From an uncultured Granulosicoccaceae bacterium (GTDB lineage: Bacteria; Pseudomonadota; Gammaproteobacteria; Granulosicoccales; Granulosicoccaceae), in the NCBI GenBank assembly GCA_937998875.1, contig CALLBO010000080.1, positions 1 through 48,025 of the forward strand: DNA of 48,025 bases, read 5' to 3'. Below the pieces are notes generated by a model, which saw nothing but the letters and a program-made list of their open reading frames with translations, did not search any database and was not told where the DNA came from. The position numbers were made by a program, and so were the translations under genes. Shown here piece after piece: positions 9,801 through 16,542 of the stretch; the first letter of the stretch is position 1; the number at the start of each line of letters is the position of its first letter.

Positions 9801-11257
9801 TTATTACTGGTTGCAGTGAACTCTGGCTTATAAAATCTGGCATCCGTGTTAACTGCATGGGTAGTAGCAGACAACCTGATAAGACTGAAGTAGTCAATAT
9901 TTCCTGAAGTCGTCACCTCCAGCGCATCACCGGCATCTACACTGGCATTCTGTGCTGTAAGGTCCGGTCGTGTCGCAAGACTGCCGTTGGCATCATACAA
10001 GTACGGAGGCGAGAATATCTGCGCATCCTGATGCGTACCGGAAGAGTTCGCATTGCCTGCTGAGTAACCGCCGCCTGCTGTAATCACCCGGCCATCAGTT
10101 AATAACATCGCAGTGGAATGGTAATCGCGCGGCACTGACATATTCGCCATACCACGCCAGGTGCCGGTATCTGGATTCCAGACTTCAGGCTCCATGACGC
10201 TACCACTGTCTCTGAACTTCGCACCAGTGGTATTACCACCAACGACAAGTACTTCGCCAGTGGGCAATGGAACCAATTGATGAAACTTTCGACTGTGAGC
10301 CATGTTACTGGTTGAACGTATGTTCGGCACTGATCCATTTAAGTCAGTGGTAAACGCCGCTTTACTAGCGCCCGTTGCGTTACCACCCCAGCTACCATCA
10401 TTCCTGCCGGTTGATATCAGCTTGCCAATGTCGTACATCAACTGCACGCCACCGGCATGGTTCACACCGTCAGTATCCGGTTCAGCTGGACGTACTTCCC
10501 CATTACCAAGCGGGTTGATCATCTGATTCTCAACCGTATCCCAGTAGTGATAAATATTGCCGTTCGGCGCGACACTGAGCAGTGGAAACGCATTCTCACG
10601 ACCGAGATTGTTGTTGCGCTGACGCATGCTCAAAAAGTCAACGCCATTTAGTACCCGCCAGCCGGCATCCGGATCCCAAAGGTCCGGGTTACGCGTGTTG
10701 GTTGAAGTTCCAAGTGCCGTGAGTACCTTGCCGTCTCCGGTCGCGACACTGGTCGGATACCAGCGCCCGCCACTGGCCATGTTTTCAACGGTCTGCCATT
10801 CATTGTTGGTGTAGTCGAACAATGTGGTCCAGGGACTGTTACCCTGGTTGCGACCACCATTCACCAGCACCTTGCCGTCAGCAGTCATCGACATTGCAGC
10901 ACAAAACATATTGTGACCCTGATGCAGATTCTCCTGAAACACACCGGTTTCCGGATTCCAGACCGCACTGTAGGTTTGCTCTGTGGTCGGCCAGGTACGA
11001 CGCTCCGATCCGGAGTAAGTCAAAACTTCTCCGTTCGGCAATACCGACATCGACACTGCCACGTGCGGCCAGTCCAGAACCGGCCCCCAACTACCGATTT
11101 CAGCAGGACTGCCCTGTGCCGCCCCGAGCACCGGCTCTGTGCCAGGCGCATAGGCAGGCTCAAGCACTTCGGTCACCGGCGTCGGTAGCGGAGCACTGCT
11201 GTCACAAGCGGACAACACAGTTAACAGTAATACCTGAAGAATTAATGCAGAACGCAT
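3848..11257 (-). CDS. Giant lipoprotein: copper radical oxidase + discoidin + PKD + YVTN propeller + di-heme cytochrome c + CBM9-like repeats
   Basis: The 2469-residue protein has a lipoprotein signal ending L-S-A-C at Cys18, with Asp at +2. Residues 55-525 form a galactose/glyoxal-oxidase-like kelch propeller with a DUF1929-like end; all expected copper-radical residues align: Cys119 and Tyr167 (the thioether pair), Tyr379, His380 and His467 (in TTHAVNTD). Discoidin/fucolectin-like domains lie at 531-680 and 685-990; the second is interrupted by a Cys-rich insert (735-875). A PKD domain (997-1085) and a YVTN-type beta-propeller (1090-1435) follow. A cytochrome-peroxidase/MauG-like region (1450-1700) has heme motifs CASCH (1480-1484) and CATCH (1610-1614). 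After a Pro-rich linker (1703-1727), three CBM9/DOMON-like modules (1731-1910, 2008-2184, 2286-2469) alternate with two cadherin-like Ig domains. It likely oxidises carbohydrate or aldehyde groups at the cell surface, making H2O2. Function is inferred from domains only. Confidence 0.85.
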   Translation of the reverse strand: MRSALILQVLLLTVLSACDSSAPLPTPVTEVLEPAYAPGTEPVLGAAQGSPAEIGSWGPVLDWPHVAVSMSVLPNGEVLTYSGSERRTWPTTEQTYSAVWNPETGVFQENLHQGHNMFCAAMSMTADGKVLVNGGRNQGNSPWTTLFDYTNNEWQTVENMASGGRWYPTSVATGDGKVLTALGTSTNTRNPDLWDPDAGWRVLNGVDFLSMRQRNNNLGRENAFPLLSVAPNGNIYHYWDTVENQMINPLGNGEVRPAEPDTDGVNHAGGVQLMYDIGKLISTGRNDGSWGGNATGASKAAFTTDLNGSVPNIRSTSNMAHSRKFHQLVPLPTGEVLVVGGNTTGAKFRDSGSVMEPEVWNPDTGTWRGMANMSVPRDYHSTAMLLTDGRVITAGGGYSAGNANSSGTHQDAQIFSPPYLYDANGSLATRPDLTAQNASVDAGDALEVTTSGNIDYFSLIRLSATTHAVNTDARFYKPEFTATSNNQFSVTINQNPNVSIPGYWMLFAVDTNGVPSEAQVIRITALDTRLENLAVRGTATQSSTYSHRTGTDYFSATQAIDGDLSGSNVAGSLSHTQAEAEAWWELDLGRVVNIDTIRLWNRTDCCANRLSDFHVLVSAQPFGSTDLSITRAQAGVTDIATVGVAGRQTDINVATQGRYVRVQLSGNNFLQLAEVQVFGSRRTDISNIALSGTASQSSNYSDTGYAASTAIDGFTDGNNSNDGGNDSIGGQGGTPFDLSCGSNEVLAGIYGQSGTYLNSVGARCVSVAQDGEWIGQPRNIGTTGSRNGAQYSSTCPSGWAVSGFSGRSDRFVNQVRLECQKLDSATTATGTVQPLTRAGQNNGTERGPFSCAGNVATGITGRSGSWMDAFGLQCLDAGSGVLSHTGNDVNAWWELDLGRVADIDSVVIHNRTDCCTERLSNFHLFVTDQPFTSKSLDNTIAQAGVFNKLTPGAAATVTDLSVNRTGRYIRVQLDSNNTPVPLHMAEVQVFGAELTEPLTLQPVVSSPIQQGAELTFTAEATGRGNVEYSWNFGNGELDTPFSASPTITHNYTNPGRYVVSLTVRDASGEQLRSTFTQVVHPPVQSGVPKASSGLLEHSTASQVWSVNPDNNTVSVIDTGTLSLLAEIEVGVEPVNVAEAQDGNVWVVNRQSASISVVSPVSLSVVANYPLQRASQPYGIVMDDNGALVALQAVGKVQRVSAGGAPGLSVDVGANPRHLAVDANGSNLYVSRYITDSLPGEDTAVIILDDGTQQYGGEVLVLDAVTLAVQSTIVMEHINRIASEHEGPGVPNYLGPVVISPTGDTAWLPSKQDNILAGDLRGGVGMTFDQTVRAVTSKINLTENREITSARIDHDNASVAVSSAFDPLGVTLFTSLEGNRQISVIDTQTGIEIGRFDTGRAPQSIVVSKDGKRLYVHNFMDRTVGVHDIEDITVRGMSDSSVIATINTVSDEALTETVLRGKQLFYDARDDRLAGLDYMSCASCHVDGEHDGRTWDFTGLGEGLRNTITLKGRAGTGHGMLHWTGNFDEVQDFEGQIREFAGGTGLMNDADFAATAPPLGAAKAGLSQDLDALAAYMESLETVDASPWRNADGTMTNAALNGESLFISNGCATCHSGAIFTDSNSAALHDVGTLMPESGQRIGAPLTGLDTPTLPGLWRTAPYLHDGSAPTVEDAIAAHLNVTLTAAEQADLASYLLQLESTLVSPPVPPVTPPVEPPVEPPVSTPGVSNPLGDTVILVDGSAQEWGSVVTFGTDPNDSSGLNTIDWAGAALAHNDDNFYITYSNHGPVTENWGYGIYVDVDGDINTGFKGFSSELPVGADYLIEGRVVLQYTGVGTNWSWDEIGQTQYAIDQNTAELAISRSMLGDPGSLRLYFKGNNVAVGGDSVDYFPNGVANETVADANRFHTYTIANSGGNSPPVALAQTVTTDMNSQVSIVLAGTDLNGDALRYEIVDQPSNGTLTGTPPTVVYTPNAGHLGADKFAFTVSDGVSTSAAAEISVNTIGMPGNNETTITVDGSLAEWAGVSSFGTDPVDATGNGDEIDWLQGWVAHDTDNFYFAYSNNKPVSVSWGFGIYIDTDNSASTGFQNFDGSYPLGADYLLEANELLRYTGSGNNWSWTVVASTNLQIGGKTAEIGVPRYLLGNPSRLSLFYVGENAAVNGTTVDYYPDTVTDEGSAGRFFVYDATNQDAPVAPVANSQILTASQDTSVAVNLSATDANGDSLSYQVTRQPVNGTLSGSPPALQYTPNPGFTGADSFEFRASDGGLTSPVAVVTLTVNAAVVTPGGSNFVGALTIDGSLQDWAGLTPLAEDADDVAGNAEQIDFRQGFIAHSGSMVYLAYQNDLAMSRLSYGHAAFIGTDDNDATGFKGFSSELPFGADFLLEGSDLYSYSGSGNNWLWTYVATVNSVHVGSIAELALSRAQLGNPAVIEVFWRGNNEAINGTEIDFYPDAAASTTAPLSQRRFRYELLP

Positions 11258-11495
11258 CGTAACTATCCGTTTTCAAAGGTCTATCTCATCGATAACGGTT
11301 AGCGGGAAATTCACTTGAACGCGCTGCACGGAATTAGATTTCGGTCACTGGCAGACTGTGACCTACCACACATTCAAACGGCGATACCATTCCTGTTGCT
11401 TACAAAAACCAGTGTCAAGCCTTGAATACCGGCATGGACCGCCTGCCAACATCAAAAAGCATCAAGAGTGTAAAAACCGGCCTAGACACTTTGTC

Positions 11496-11524
11496 TTGAC
11501 AGCAAATGCCAGCCGGATGATAAT
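11496..11524 (+). promoter_or_regulatory. Sigma-70 promoter for tRNA-Gly
   Basis: A perfect -35 TTGACA (11496-11501), a 17-bp spacer and a -10 GATAAT (11519-11524) lie just upstream of the tRNA. Transcription would start near 11531, only about 5 nt before the mature 5' end. The stretch after the -10 is GC-rich, as is usual for stable-RNA promoters under stringent control. Confidence 0.8.
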
Positions 11525-11535
11525 TCCCGGCTCGT

Positions 11536-11611
<76 letters not shown>

Positions 11612-11620
11612 AGATTTTAA

Positions 11621-11645
11621 GACCCCGTTATCCGGGGTTTTTTTA
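11621..11645 (+). terminator. Rho-independent terminator after tRNA-Gly
   Basis: The stem ACCCCG/CGGGGT with a short TTATC loop is followed immediately by a run of T residues, starting about 10 nt after the tRNA CCA end. It separates tRNA-Gly from the following tRNA-Cys and tRNA-Leu, which therefore need their own promoter. Confidence 0.8.
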
Positions 11646-11743
11646 TGCGCATCGCTCACTCCTTGAAAGCGCATTTTAGACGGTACCTGACATTACCGGC
11701 TGAACACTGAGGCAATTCGCACAGGGGCAACCGACAAGGTTGG

Positions 11744-11752
11744 TGCTAGAAT
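11744..11752 (+). promoter_or_regulatory. Extended -10 promoter for tRNA-Cys/tRNA-Leu
   Basis: TGC-TAGAAT gives an extended -10 (TGn before the hexamer) 15 bp upstream of the tRNA-Cys 5' end. No convincing -35 is present at 16-18 bp, which fits an extended -10 type. Placement right after the tRNA-Gly terminator supports it. Confidence 0.5.
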
Positions 11753-11767
11753 TGGAGGGCACTCAGA

Positions 11768-11841
11768 GGCTCGATGGCAGAGTGGTTATGCAGCGGCCTG
11801 CAAAGCCGTGTACAGCGGTTCGATTCCGCTTCGAGCCTCCA
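11768..11841 (+). tRNA. tRNA-Cys (anticodon GCA)
   Basis: A 74-nt cloverleaf: acceptor GGCTCGA pairs with TCGAGCC, discriminator T, encoded CCA at 11839-11841. The anticodon loop CTGCAAA carries GCA, and the T arm is AGCGGTTCGATTCCGCT. It is followed after 10 nt by tRNA-Leu, so the two are probably processed from one transcript. Confidence 0.97.
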
Positions 11842-11851
11842 TCATATTGAA

Positions 11852-11938
11852 GCCCGGGTGGCGAAATTGGTAGACGCAAGGGACTTAAAATCCCTCGGTA
11901 GAAATACCGTGCCGGTTCGATTCCGGCCCCGGGCACCA
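11852..11938 (+). tRNA. tRNA-Leu (anticodon TAA)
   Basis: An 87-nt class II tRNA: acceptor GCCCGGG pairs with CCCGGGC, discriminator A, encoded CCA at 11936-11938. The anticodon loop CTTAAAA (11884-11890) carries TAA, and a variable arm lies between the anticodon stem and the T arm GCCGGTTCGATTCCGGC. It reads UUA/UUG leucine codons. Confidence 0.97.
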
Positions 11939-12114
11939 ATATAAAACTAACCTTACGGAATTCCTTTGAAGTGTGCTTCGGGATCTCATATTCGCACACA
12001 TTCGGAGCACATCGACTATATTGGCTTGGTGCCGTGCTCATGCTAGGCGGTTGTCAGTATGATTCGAACTAAACTATATCGTGCCCTATAACTCTTGTCT
12101 GGTTCAGAGCATCG
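11939..12114. other. Intergenic DNA after the tRNA cluster
   Basis: I see no gene here. Frames that cross this stretch overlap the tRNAs or the following inverted-repeat element and show no family signature. No clear terminator for the tRNA-Cys/Leu transcript was found. Confidence 0.5.
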
Positions 12115-12260
12115 CGTAGGGGGGATAAGCTTGCGCATCCACCAATGTGCAGCACGTCCGATACGTAGTTACCCGGCTTATCTGGCGACTTAAATTGCTA
12201 ATAATTTTGTAGCGTTCGTTGCGGTATGTTTGGTGGATGCGCAAGCTTATCCCCCCTACG
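12115..12260. mobile_element. MITE-like element with perfect 30-bp terminal inverted repeats
   Basis: Positions 12115-12144 and 12231-12260 are exact reverse complements over 30 bp, running from CGTAGGGGGG through GGATAAGCTTGCGCATCC to ACCA at the inner side. They enclose 86 bp of AT-richer DNA with no coding potential, 146 bp in total. Broken pieces of the same arms occur at 26196-26484. Short non-coding elements with matched inverted ends and dispersed copies behave like MITEs or palindromic units; mobility is inferred, and no target duplication or transposase is seen. Confidence 0.65.
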
Positions 12261-12404
12261 AAAAACGGCATCATCACTACACGTACTCCGACAAACGGTT
12301 TGACTGCTCTACATCTACTAAGACGGTAGCAAAGCACCCCTACCGTAGCGATTTCAAATCTCGTACATTATGCTGTTTGATGCAACGCCTGGACACCTTC
12401 TTTT

Positions 12405-13148
12405 ATGACAACAAGCTTCCCGATGTACTTGCGACCGGAAACAGTAAATGCGCATCGCAGCTACTACGCGTTAATTCGCAAACAACTTTCTGCAAGAGGA
12501 ATCGACAGTCCGAATAACTTCACAGAGCCTGAAGATCTGTACTCGGCATGGGAAAGCCCGACACTTTTTCTGAGCCAGACCTGTGGCATGCCGTACCGAA
12601 ATACACTACACGGCAAAGTTAAGTTGGTTGGCACACCGGACTTTCAACTTGAGGGTTGTCAGCCTGGTTACTATCGTAGCGCAATGGTGGTAAGACGTGA
12701 GGAGGCTGATAAACCTCTTGTCGATTTCAAGAACGCAGTATTTACATTTAACTCTGATGACTCTCAATCAGGGTATGCAACCGCTTGGCAGTTAACACAG
12801 AAACACGGTTTCTGGTTTAAAACCAGAGTACCTTCTGGCAGCCATCGCGAGTCTGCGCTTGCCATTGCTGAAGGCCGGGCTGATATCGCAGCAATTGATG
12901 CCAATACCTGGCGCATGCTCAACACCTACGAGCCATCCTCACAACAGTTATCCGTCATTGGCTGGACTGACCCAACACCGGCTTTGCCGTATATAACTGC
13001 ACCATCGAACGACGCAGCAGCTATGTTTGATGCGATAAGCGATGCGATCACCGAGCTATCACCCGAGCATCGCGAACAGCTGAATATTCATTCACTGGTT
13101 AAGATTAGCGCTGATGATTATCTCGCGGTGAGCAATCCGCCTGCTTAG
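12405..13148 (+). CDS. PhnD-like periplasmic-binding-fold protein without signal peptide
   Basis: The 247-residue protein matches the phosphate/phosphite/phosphonate binding (PhnD-like) family. It opens with the typical FPMYLRPETVNAHRSYYALIR, has 'LFLSQTCGMPYRN', 'LEGCQPGYYRSAMVVR', 'SGYATAWQL' and 'SGSHRESALAIAEGRADIAAIDANTW', the usual hinge and ligand-pocket motifs. No signal peptide or lipobox precedes the fold, so it should stay in the cytoplasm, and no ABC permease or ATPase lies nearby. Such orphan members may act as ligand-sensing or scavenging proteins; the ligand is unknown. It converges with the HExxH gene across a repeat-containing gap. Confidence 0.75.
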   Translation: MTTSFPMYLRPETVNAHRSYYALIRKQLSARGIDSPNNFTEPEDLYSAWESPTLFLSQTCGMPYRNTLHGKVKLVGTPDFQLEGCQPGYYRSAMVVRREEADKPLVDFKNAVFTFNSDDSQSGYATAWQLTQKHGFWFKTRVPSGSHRESALAIAEGRADIAAIDANTWRMLNTYEPSSQQLSVIGWTDPTPALPYITAPSNDAAAMFDAISDAITELSPEHREQLNIHSLVKISADDYLAVSNPPA

Positions 13149-13325
13149 CGGTTTGTTCTTACCAGTAGTCATCCCACCGGGGGTGTCGTAAAACTCAAAT
13201 CGATGTCAGCCTCTCAATTGTGGGCACTTGTGGCCACTTGTTGAGGATCGGAGGCGGTAGCGACCATGCAGGGTTAGGTGGCGGTTTTTTATAGAGATAA
13301 CAGGCTATTTTCGGTGCAAACTTCC

Positions 13326-13370
13326 CCCTCCCCGGCGCTTAGACGTCGACCCTCCCGCAAGCGGGAGGGT
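13326..13370 (+). repeat. Dispersed palindromic repeat, copy A
   Basis: A 23-nt head (CCCTCCCCGG, then CGCTTAGACG) is followed by a perfect hairpin with 10-bp arms (ACCCTCCCGC/GCGGGAGGGT, 2-nt loop). Copy B at 42061-42103 matches the head at 22 of 23 positions in inverse orientation. It lies between two converging genes, a common place for REP-like elements or bidirectional terminators. Confidence 0.75.
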
Positions 13371-13425
13371 GGCAATTCGAAGACGTATTCTACTTTTGCG
13401 ACACCGTCCGCTGGTGGAGTAGAAG

Positions 13426-13911
13426 TTAATCCGGATTCTCATAGGCCCGTGCATCCTGCTCGAATACACTGTCGTGGTACCCGGTGCTTAGCACTGACTC
13501 AATGTAAGCACTAACGAATAACTCCAGACTCCCCGCCTGTTCAAACTGGTAGACGTGCCGGAACTCATGTCGCAACAATCGCCGGCTCGCAGAACCTGCA
13601 ACCACTTCTATACCGTAGCCAACTGCCCGGGCAGTAGCGGTTTCCCCAAGTAAGCCAGTTTCTATTGCCGCCTGCAAAAGCACAGGATCATCTGGCCTGG
13701 TTATGCTTTGAACAGTCAGTACTCTTACTTTTTCAGGTTTACTGACACCCACAGAGATCGCATCCTGCATCTCTTCCGCAGATGGCTGCCTGCCGTTTTG
13801 AAGACACTGCTGCTCGACCCATTCCAGCCAGTCTATCGCTAGCGGTAATAGCGCTTGATACTGCTCGAAAGCCTTTTGCATGTTTAAGCGGACATGTTTT
13901 AAGCAAGCCAC
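13426..13911 (-). CDS. HEFRH-motif putative metallopeptidase-like protein
   Basis: The 161-residue protein contains R-R-L-L-R-H-E-F-R-H-V-Y-Q-F-E (about 109-123), an HExxH zinc-protease signature, and a later E-Q-D-A-R (about 154-158) that could supply the third ligand. The layout (H-E-x-x-H-V-x-Q followed after about 30 residues by E-x-D-A) resembles short DUF4157/SprT-like putative metallopeptidases. No signal peptide is evident. The frame opens with GTG at 13911; ATG at 13881 is an equally plausible start, and neither has a strong ribosome site. It lies 33-63 bp downstream of pgsA on the same strand and could be cotranscribed. Substrate unknown. Confidence 0.55.
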   Translation of the reverse strand: MACLKHVRLNMQKAFEQYQALLPLAIDWLEWVEQQCLQNGRQPSAEEMQDAISVGVSKPEKVRVLTVQSITRPDDPVLLQAAIETGLLGETATARAVGYGIEVVAGSASRRLLRHEFRHVYQFEQAGSLELFVSAYIESVLSTGYHDSVFEQDARAYENPD

Positions 13912-13944
13912 ACTTGTGGCGGCCTAAATTAAGGTCAGAGATTA

Positions 13945-14502
13945 CTACCGTGATTCTGCTGGTCTGAATGCAGCCATTAAGTAGTCGATCATTGACCAAA
14001 GCGTTAACGCTGCAGCAATATACAAGGCCACAATACCGATGTTGTATATGGGTAATCCGAAAAGATCCAGCTTATACAACAACATCGCAAGTGCGGTAAT
14101 TTGCAATGTGGTTTTTAACTTACCAAGATAACTGACTGCCACTTTGGCACGCGAGCCGACACTTGCCATCCACTCTCTGAGTGCTGAAATCGTAATCTCA
14201 CGGCTGATAATAATAATGGCCGGTAGCGTTACCCACCAACTTGACGCATCTTCCACAATCAGTATCAGTACCGTAGCCACCATCAGTTTGTCTGCCACCG
14301 GATCGAGGAACGCACCAAACTCTGATTCAATATCCCACTTTCGGGCAAGGTAACCGTCAAGCCAGTCAGTGATTGCCGCTATCAGAAAAATCGCGCAACA
14401 AAGCGGCCGTGCCCACGGTGATTTTAAGTAGAACACCGCAACAATCACAGGCAGCAGAACGATGCGGCCGATTGTCAGTATGGTTGGAATATTCAAGTGC
14501 AT
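13945..14502 (-). CDS. pgsA: CDP-diacylglycerol--glycerol-3-phosphate 3-phosphatidyltransferase
   Basis: PgsA makes phosphatidylglycerol phosphate, the committed step to phosphatidylglycerol and cardiolipin, in the inner membrane. The CDP-alcohol phosphotransferase signature is complete: D-W-L-D-G-Y-L-A-R, then F-G-A-F-L-D-P-V-A-D-K. Several hydrophobic helices are present. I chose ATG at 14502 (MHLNIPT, matching the family start), giving 185 residues; a longer frame begins with TTG at 14544, overlapping the uvrC stop. It follows uvrC directly, the conserved gammaproteobacterial order uvrY-uvrC-pgsA. PgpA, the next enzyme, is encoded at 20.9 kb. Confidence 0.95.
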   Translation of the reverse strand: MHLNIPTILTIGRIVLLPVIVAVFYLKSPWARPLCCAIFLIAAITDWLDGYLARKWDIESEFGAFLDPVADKLMVATVLILIVEDASSWWVTLPAIIIISREITISALREWMASVGSRAKVAVSYLGKLKTTLQITALAMLLYKLDLFGLPIYNIGIVALYIAAALTLWSMIDYLMAAFRPAESR

Positions 14503-14540
14503 GGTTGAACTATATATTACTGCCAGTATTTTGGTACCAC

Positions 14541-16427
14541 TCAACTGCTGTTTTCGTGGAAGAAATCGTAAACTTGCTGCGCTAAATGCCGGCTGATGCC
14601 GGGTACACCGGAGAGATCCTCTTCGCTCGCCAATTTTAACTGTTGCAGTCCACCAAAATGTGTCAGCAACGCCTTTCTTCGTTTTGGACCAAGGCCGGCA
14701 ATATCTTCCAGCACGGATTTCTTTCTAACCTTTGCACGTGACGCGCGATGACCTGCAACAGCATAGCGATGTGCTTCATCACGGATTTGCTGAATCAGGT
14801 GTAACGCCGGAGAGTCATGGTTCATATGCACTTCCCTGCCCTGGCGACACATGAGTAATGACTCTTCTCCGGGCCTTCGGGCAGGACCCTTGGCAACGCC
14901 GACTATTTGCATTTCTTCTTCAAGCTGTAAATCTCTGATGACTTCTGTCGCAATACTCACCTGCCCCTTACCGCCATCAATGAACAACACTTCAGGAATC
15001 CGCTGCTGTTCCTTTATAAGACGAGTATAGCGACGAGTCAGCGCCTGACGCATGGCAGCGTAGTCATCCCCCGGGGTGATGTCGCTAATCTTAAAGCGTC
15101 GATATTCCGCTTTGATAGCCCCTTCAACCCCAAATACAACGCAGGACGCTACCGTAGATTCACCGGACAGATGGCTGATATCAAAACACTCAAGCCGATT
15201 CGGTAGTTCATCGAGCTCGAGTAGTTGACGCAGCCTGTCCTGCCGTTCAGCCATTCCGCTGCGAGAAGCGAGGCGTGCCTCAAGTGCGACCTTGCCATTT
15301 TCATAGGCACTTTCAAGCCAGCGGCGCTGTTCACCGCGCACGTTATGGGCAAACTCAACCACGGTACCAAAACGTAATTTCAACGCTTGTTGAAGCAGCT
15401 CAACACTGTCTATTTTATACTGAGTAACAACCCGATCCGGCACCTGATGCTGCAGATAATACTGTGATACAAATCCGCTAACGATTTCCTCCGGTGTAGA
15501 GTCCGCGGGTGTAGCCGGAAAGAAAGCCTTGTTACCCAGGCTCACACCATTGCGTATAAAAAATATCTGTACACAACTCTTGCCGCTATGCTGGTAGCAC
15601 GCAACAACATCAATGTTGCCTCTGCCACTCTCAACATATTGAGACTGATTCACCGACTTTAAATCTTTAATCTGATCACGCAAGCGTGCCGCCTTCTCAA
15701 ATTGCAGCTCTATTGATGCTTGTTCCATATCTGCCACTAACCCGCTGATTACTTCATTAGTGCGGCCTTCAAGAACTTTTATCGTCATTTCAACATCACG
15801 GCGATAGTCTTGCTCATCTATTAACCCCACGCAGGGTGCGGTACAGCGATTGATCTGATACTGCAAACAGGGACGTGAGCGATTTTTAAAATACGAGTCT
15901 TCACACTGGCGAACCTTAAAAAGCTTCTGGATATAGCGTAGCGATTTCTTCACGGCACCTGCGTGCGGATACGGCCCGATGGTTTTACCGGTATTTTTTT
16001 TACCACCGCGCCTGTAAGACACACGCGGAAATTCCTGATTCGTGGTGATGTGAACAAACGGGTAGCTTTTGTCATCGCGAAGCAGAATGTTATAGCGCGG
16101 GCGTTTTTCCTTGATGAGATTGTTTTCAAGAATCAGCGCTTCAATTTCATTATTGGTGACCGTGAGCTCAACGTTGGCAATCTGTGCCACCATGATGCGG
16201 GTTTTGGCGGAGCCCGGATCCTTTTGAAAATAGCTCGATACGCGCTTTTTCAGGTTGCCGGCTTTGCCTACATAAATAGTATCGCCGTTGACATTGAGCA
16301 TCTGGTAAACCCCCGGACGCTGAGTCACCGTTTTTAAAAACGCCTGCGGGTCAAAAGCGTTTTCAACTTTTTCAGCAGCAGTGACCTCTCCACTGCCCGA
16401 TATCGGATTTTTGTCGCCGTTGCTCAT
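14541..16427 (-). CDS. uvrC: UvrABC excinuclease subunit C
   Basis: UvrC cuts DNA on both sides of a lesion during nucleotide excision repair. The 628 residues show the GIY-YIG nuclease domain (about 36-115, with GVYQ and TIYVGKAGNLKKRV), the UVR segment that binds UvrB (about 210-245), the RNase H-like endonuclease with CFDISHL, FIDGGKGQ and HRYAVAGHR, and C-terminal helix-hairpin-helix motifs (about 565-625: LEDIAGLGPKRRKALL, LSGVPGISRHLAQQV). Length is normal. The start at MSNGDKN leaves a short variable N-terminal leader. It lies between the GacA-like regulator and pgsA. Confidence 0.97.
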   Translation of the reverse strand: MSNGDKNPISGSGEVTAAEKVENAFDPQAFLKTVTQRPGVYQMLNVNGDTIYVGKAGNLKKRVSSYFQKDPGSAKTRIMVAQIANVELTVTNNEIEALILENNLIKEKRPRYNILLRDDKSYPFVHITTNQEFPRVSYRRGGKKNTGKTIGPYPHAGAVKKSLRYIQKLFKVRQCEDSYFKNRSRPCLQYQINRCTAPCVGLIDEQDYRRDVEMTIKVLEGRTNEVISGLVADMEQASIELQFEKAARLRDQIKDLKSVNQSQYVESGRGNIDVVACYQHSGKSCVQIFFIRNGVSLGNKAFFPATPADSTPEEIVSGFVSQYYLQHQVPDRVVTQYKIDSVELLQQALKLRFGTVVEFAHNVRGEQRRWLESAYENGKVALEARLASRSGMAERQDRLRQLLELDELPNRLECFDISHLSGESTVASCVVFGVEGAIKAEYRRFKISDITPGDDYAAMRQALTRRYTRLIKEQQRIPEVLFIDGGKGQVSIATEVIRDLQLEEEMQIVGVAKGPARRPGEESLLMCRQGREVHMNHDSPALHLIQQIRDEAHRYAVAGHRASRAKVRKKSVLEDIAGLGPKRRKALLTHFGGLQQLKLASEEDLSGVPGISRHLAQQVYDFFHENSS

Positions 16428-16542
16428 CTACTCGAAGTATAAACCCACCTGCCAGGTAAACCACCACCGGTAAACCATACGCTCTGCAAAGATAACGATT
16501 ACCGACACCAGCCACCACAAATACTGGCTTGGGGTGACATAC

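Noticed and set aside
11763..12041. Minus-strand frame of 92 codons over tRNA-Cys and tRNA-Leu
   Set aside because: It is antisense to two clear tRNAs. Such frames are often wrongly annotated as small proteins.
12104..12517. Two short frames across the inverted-repeat element
   Set aside because: They are caused by the palindromic arms and show no coding signature or ribosome site.
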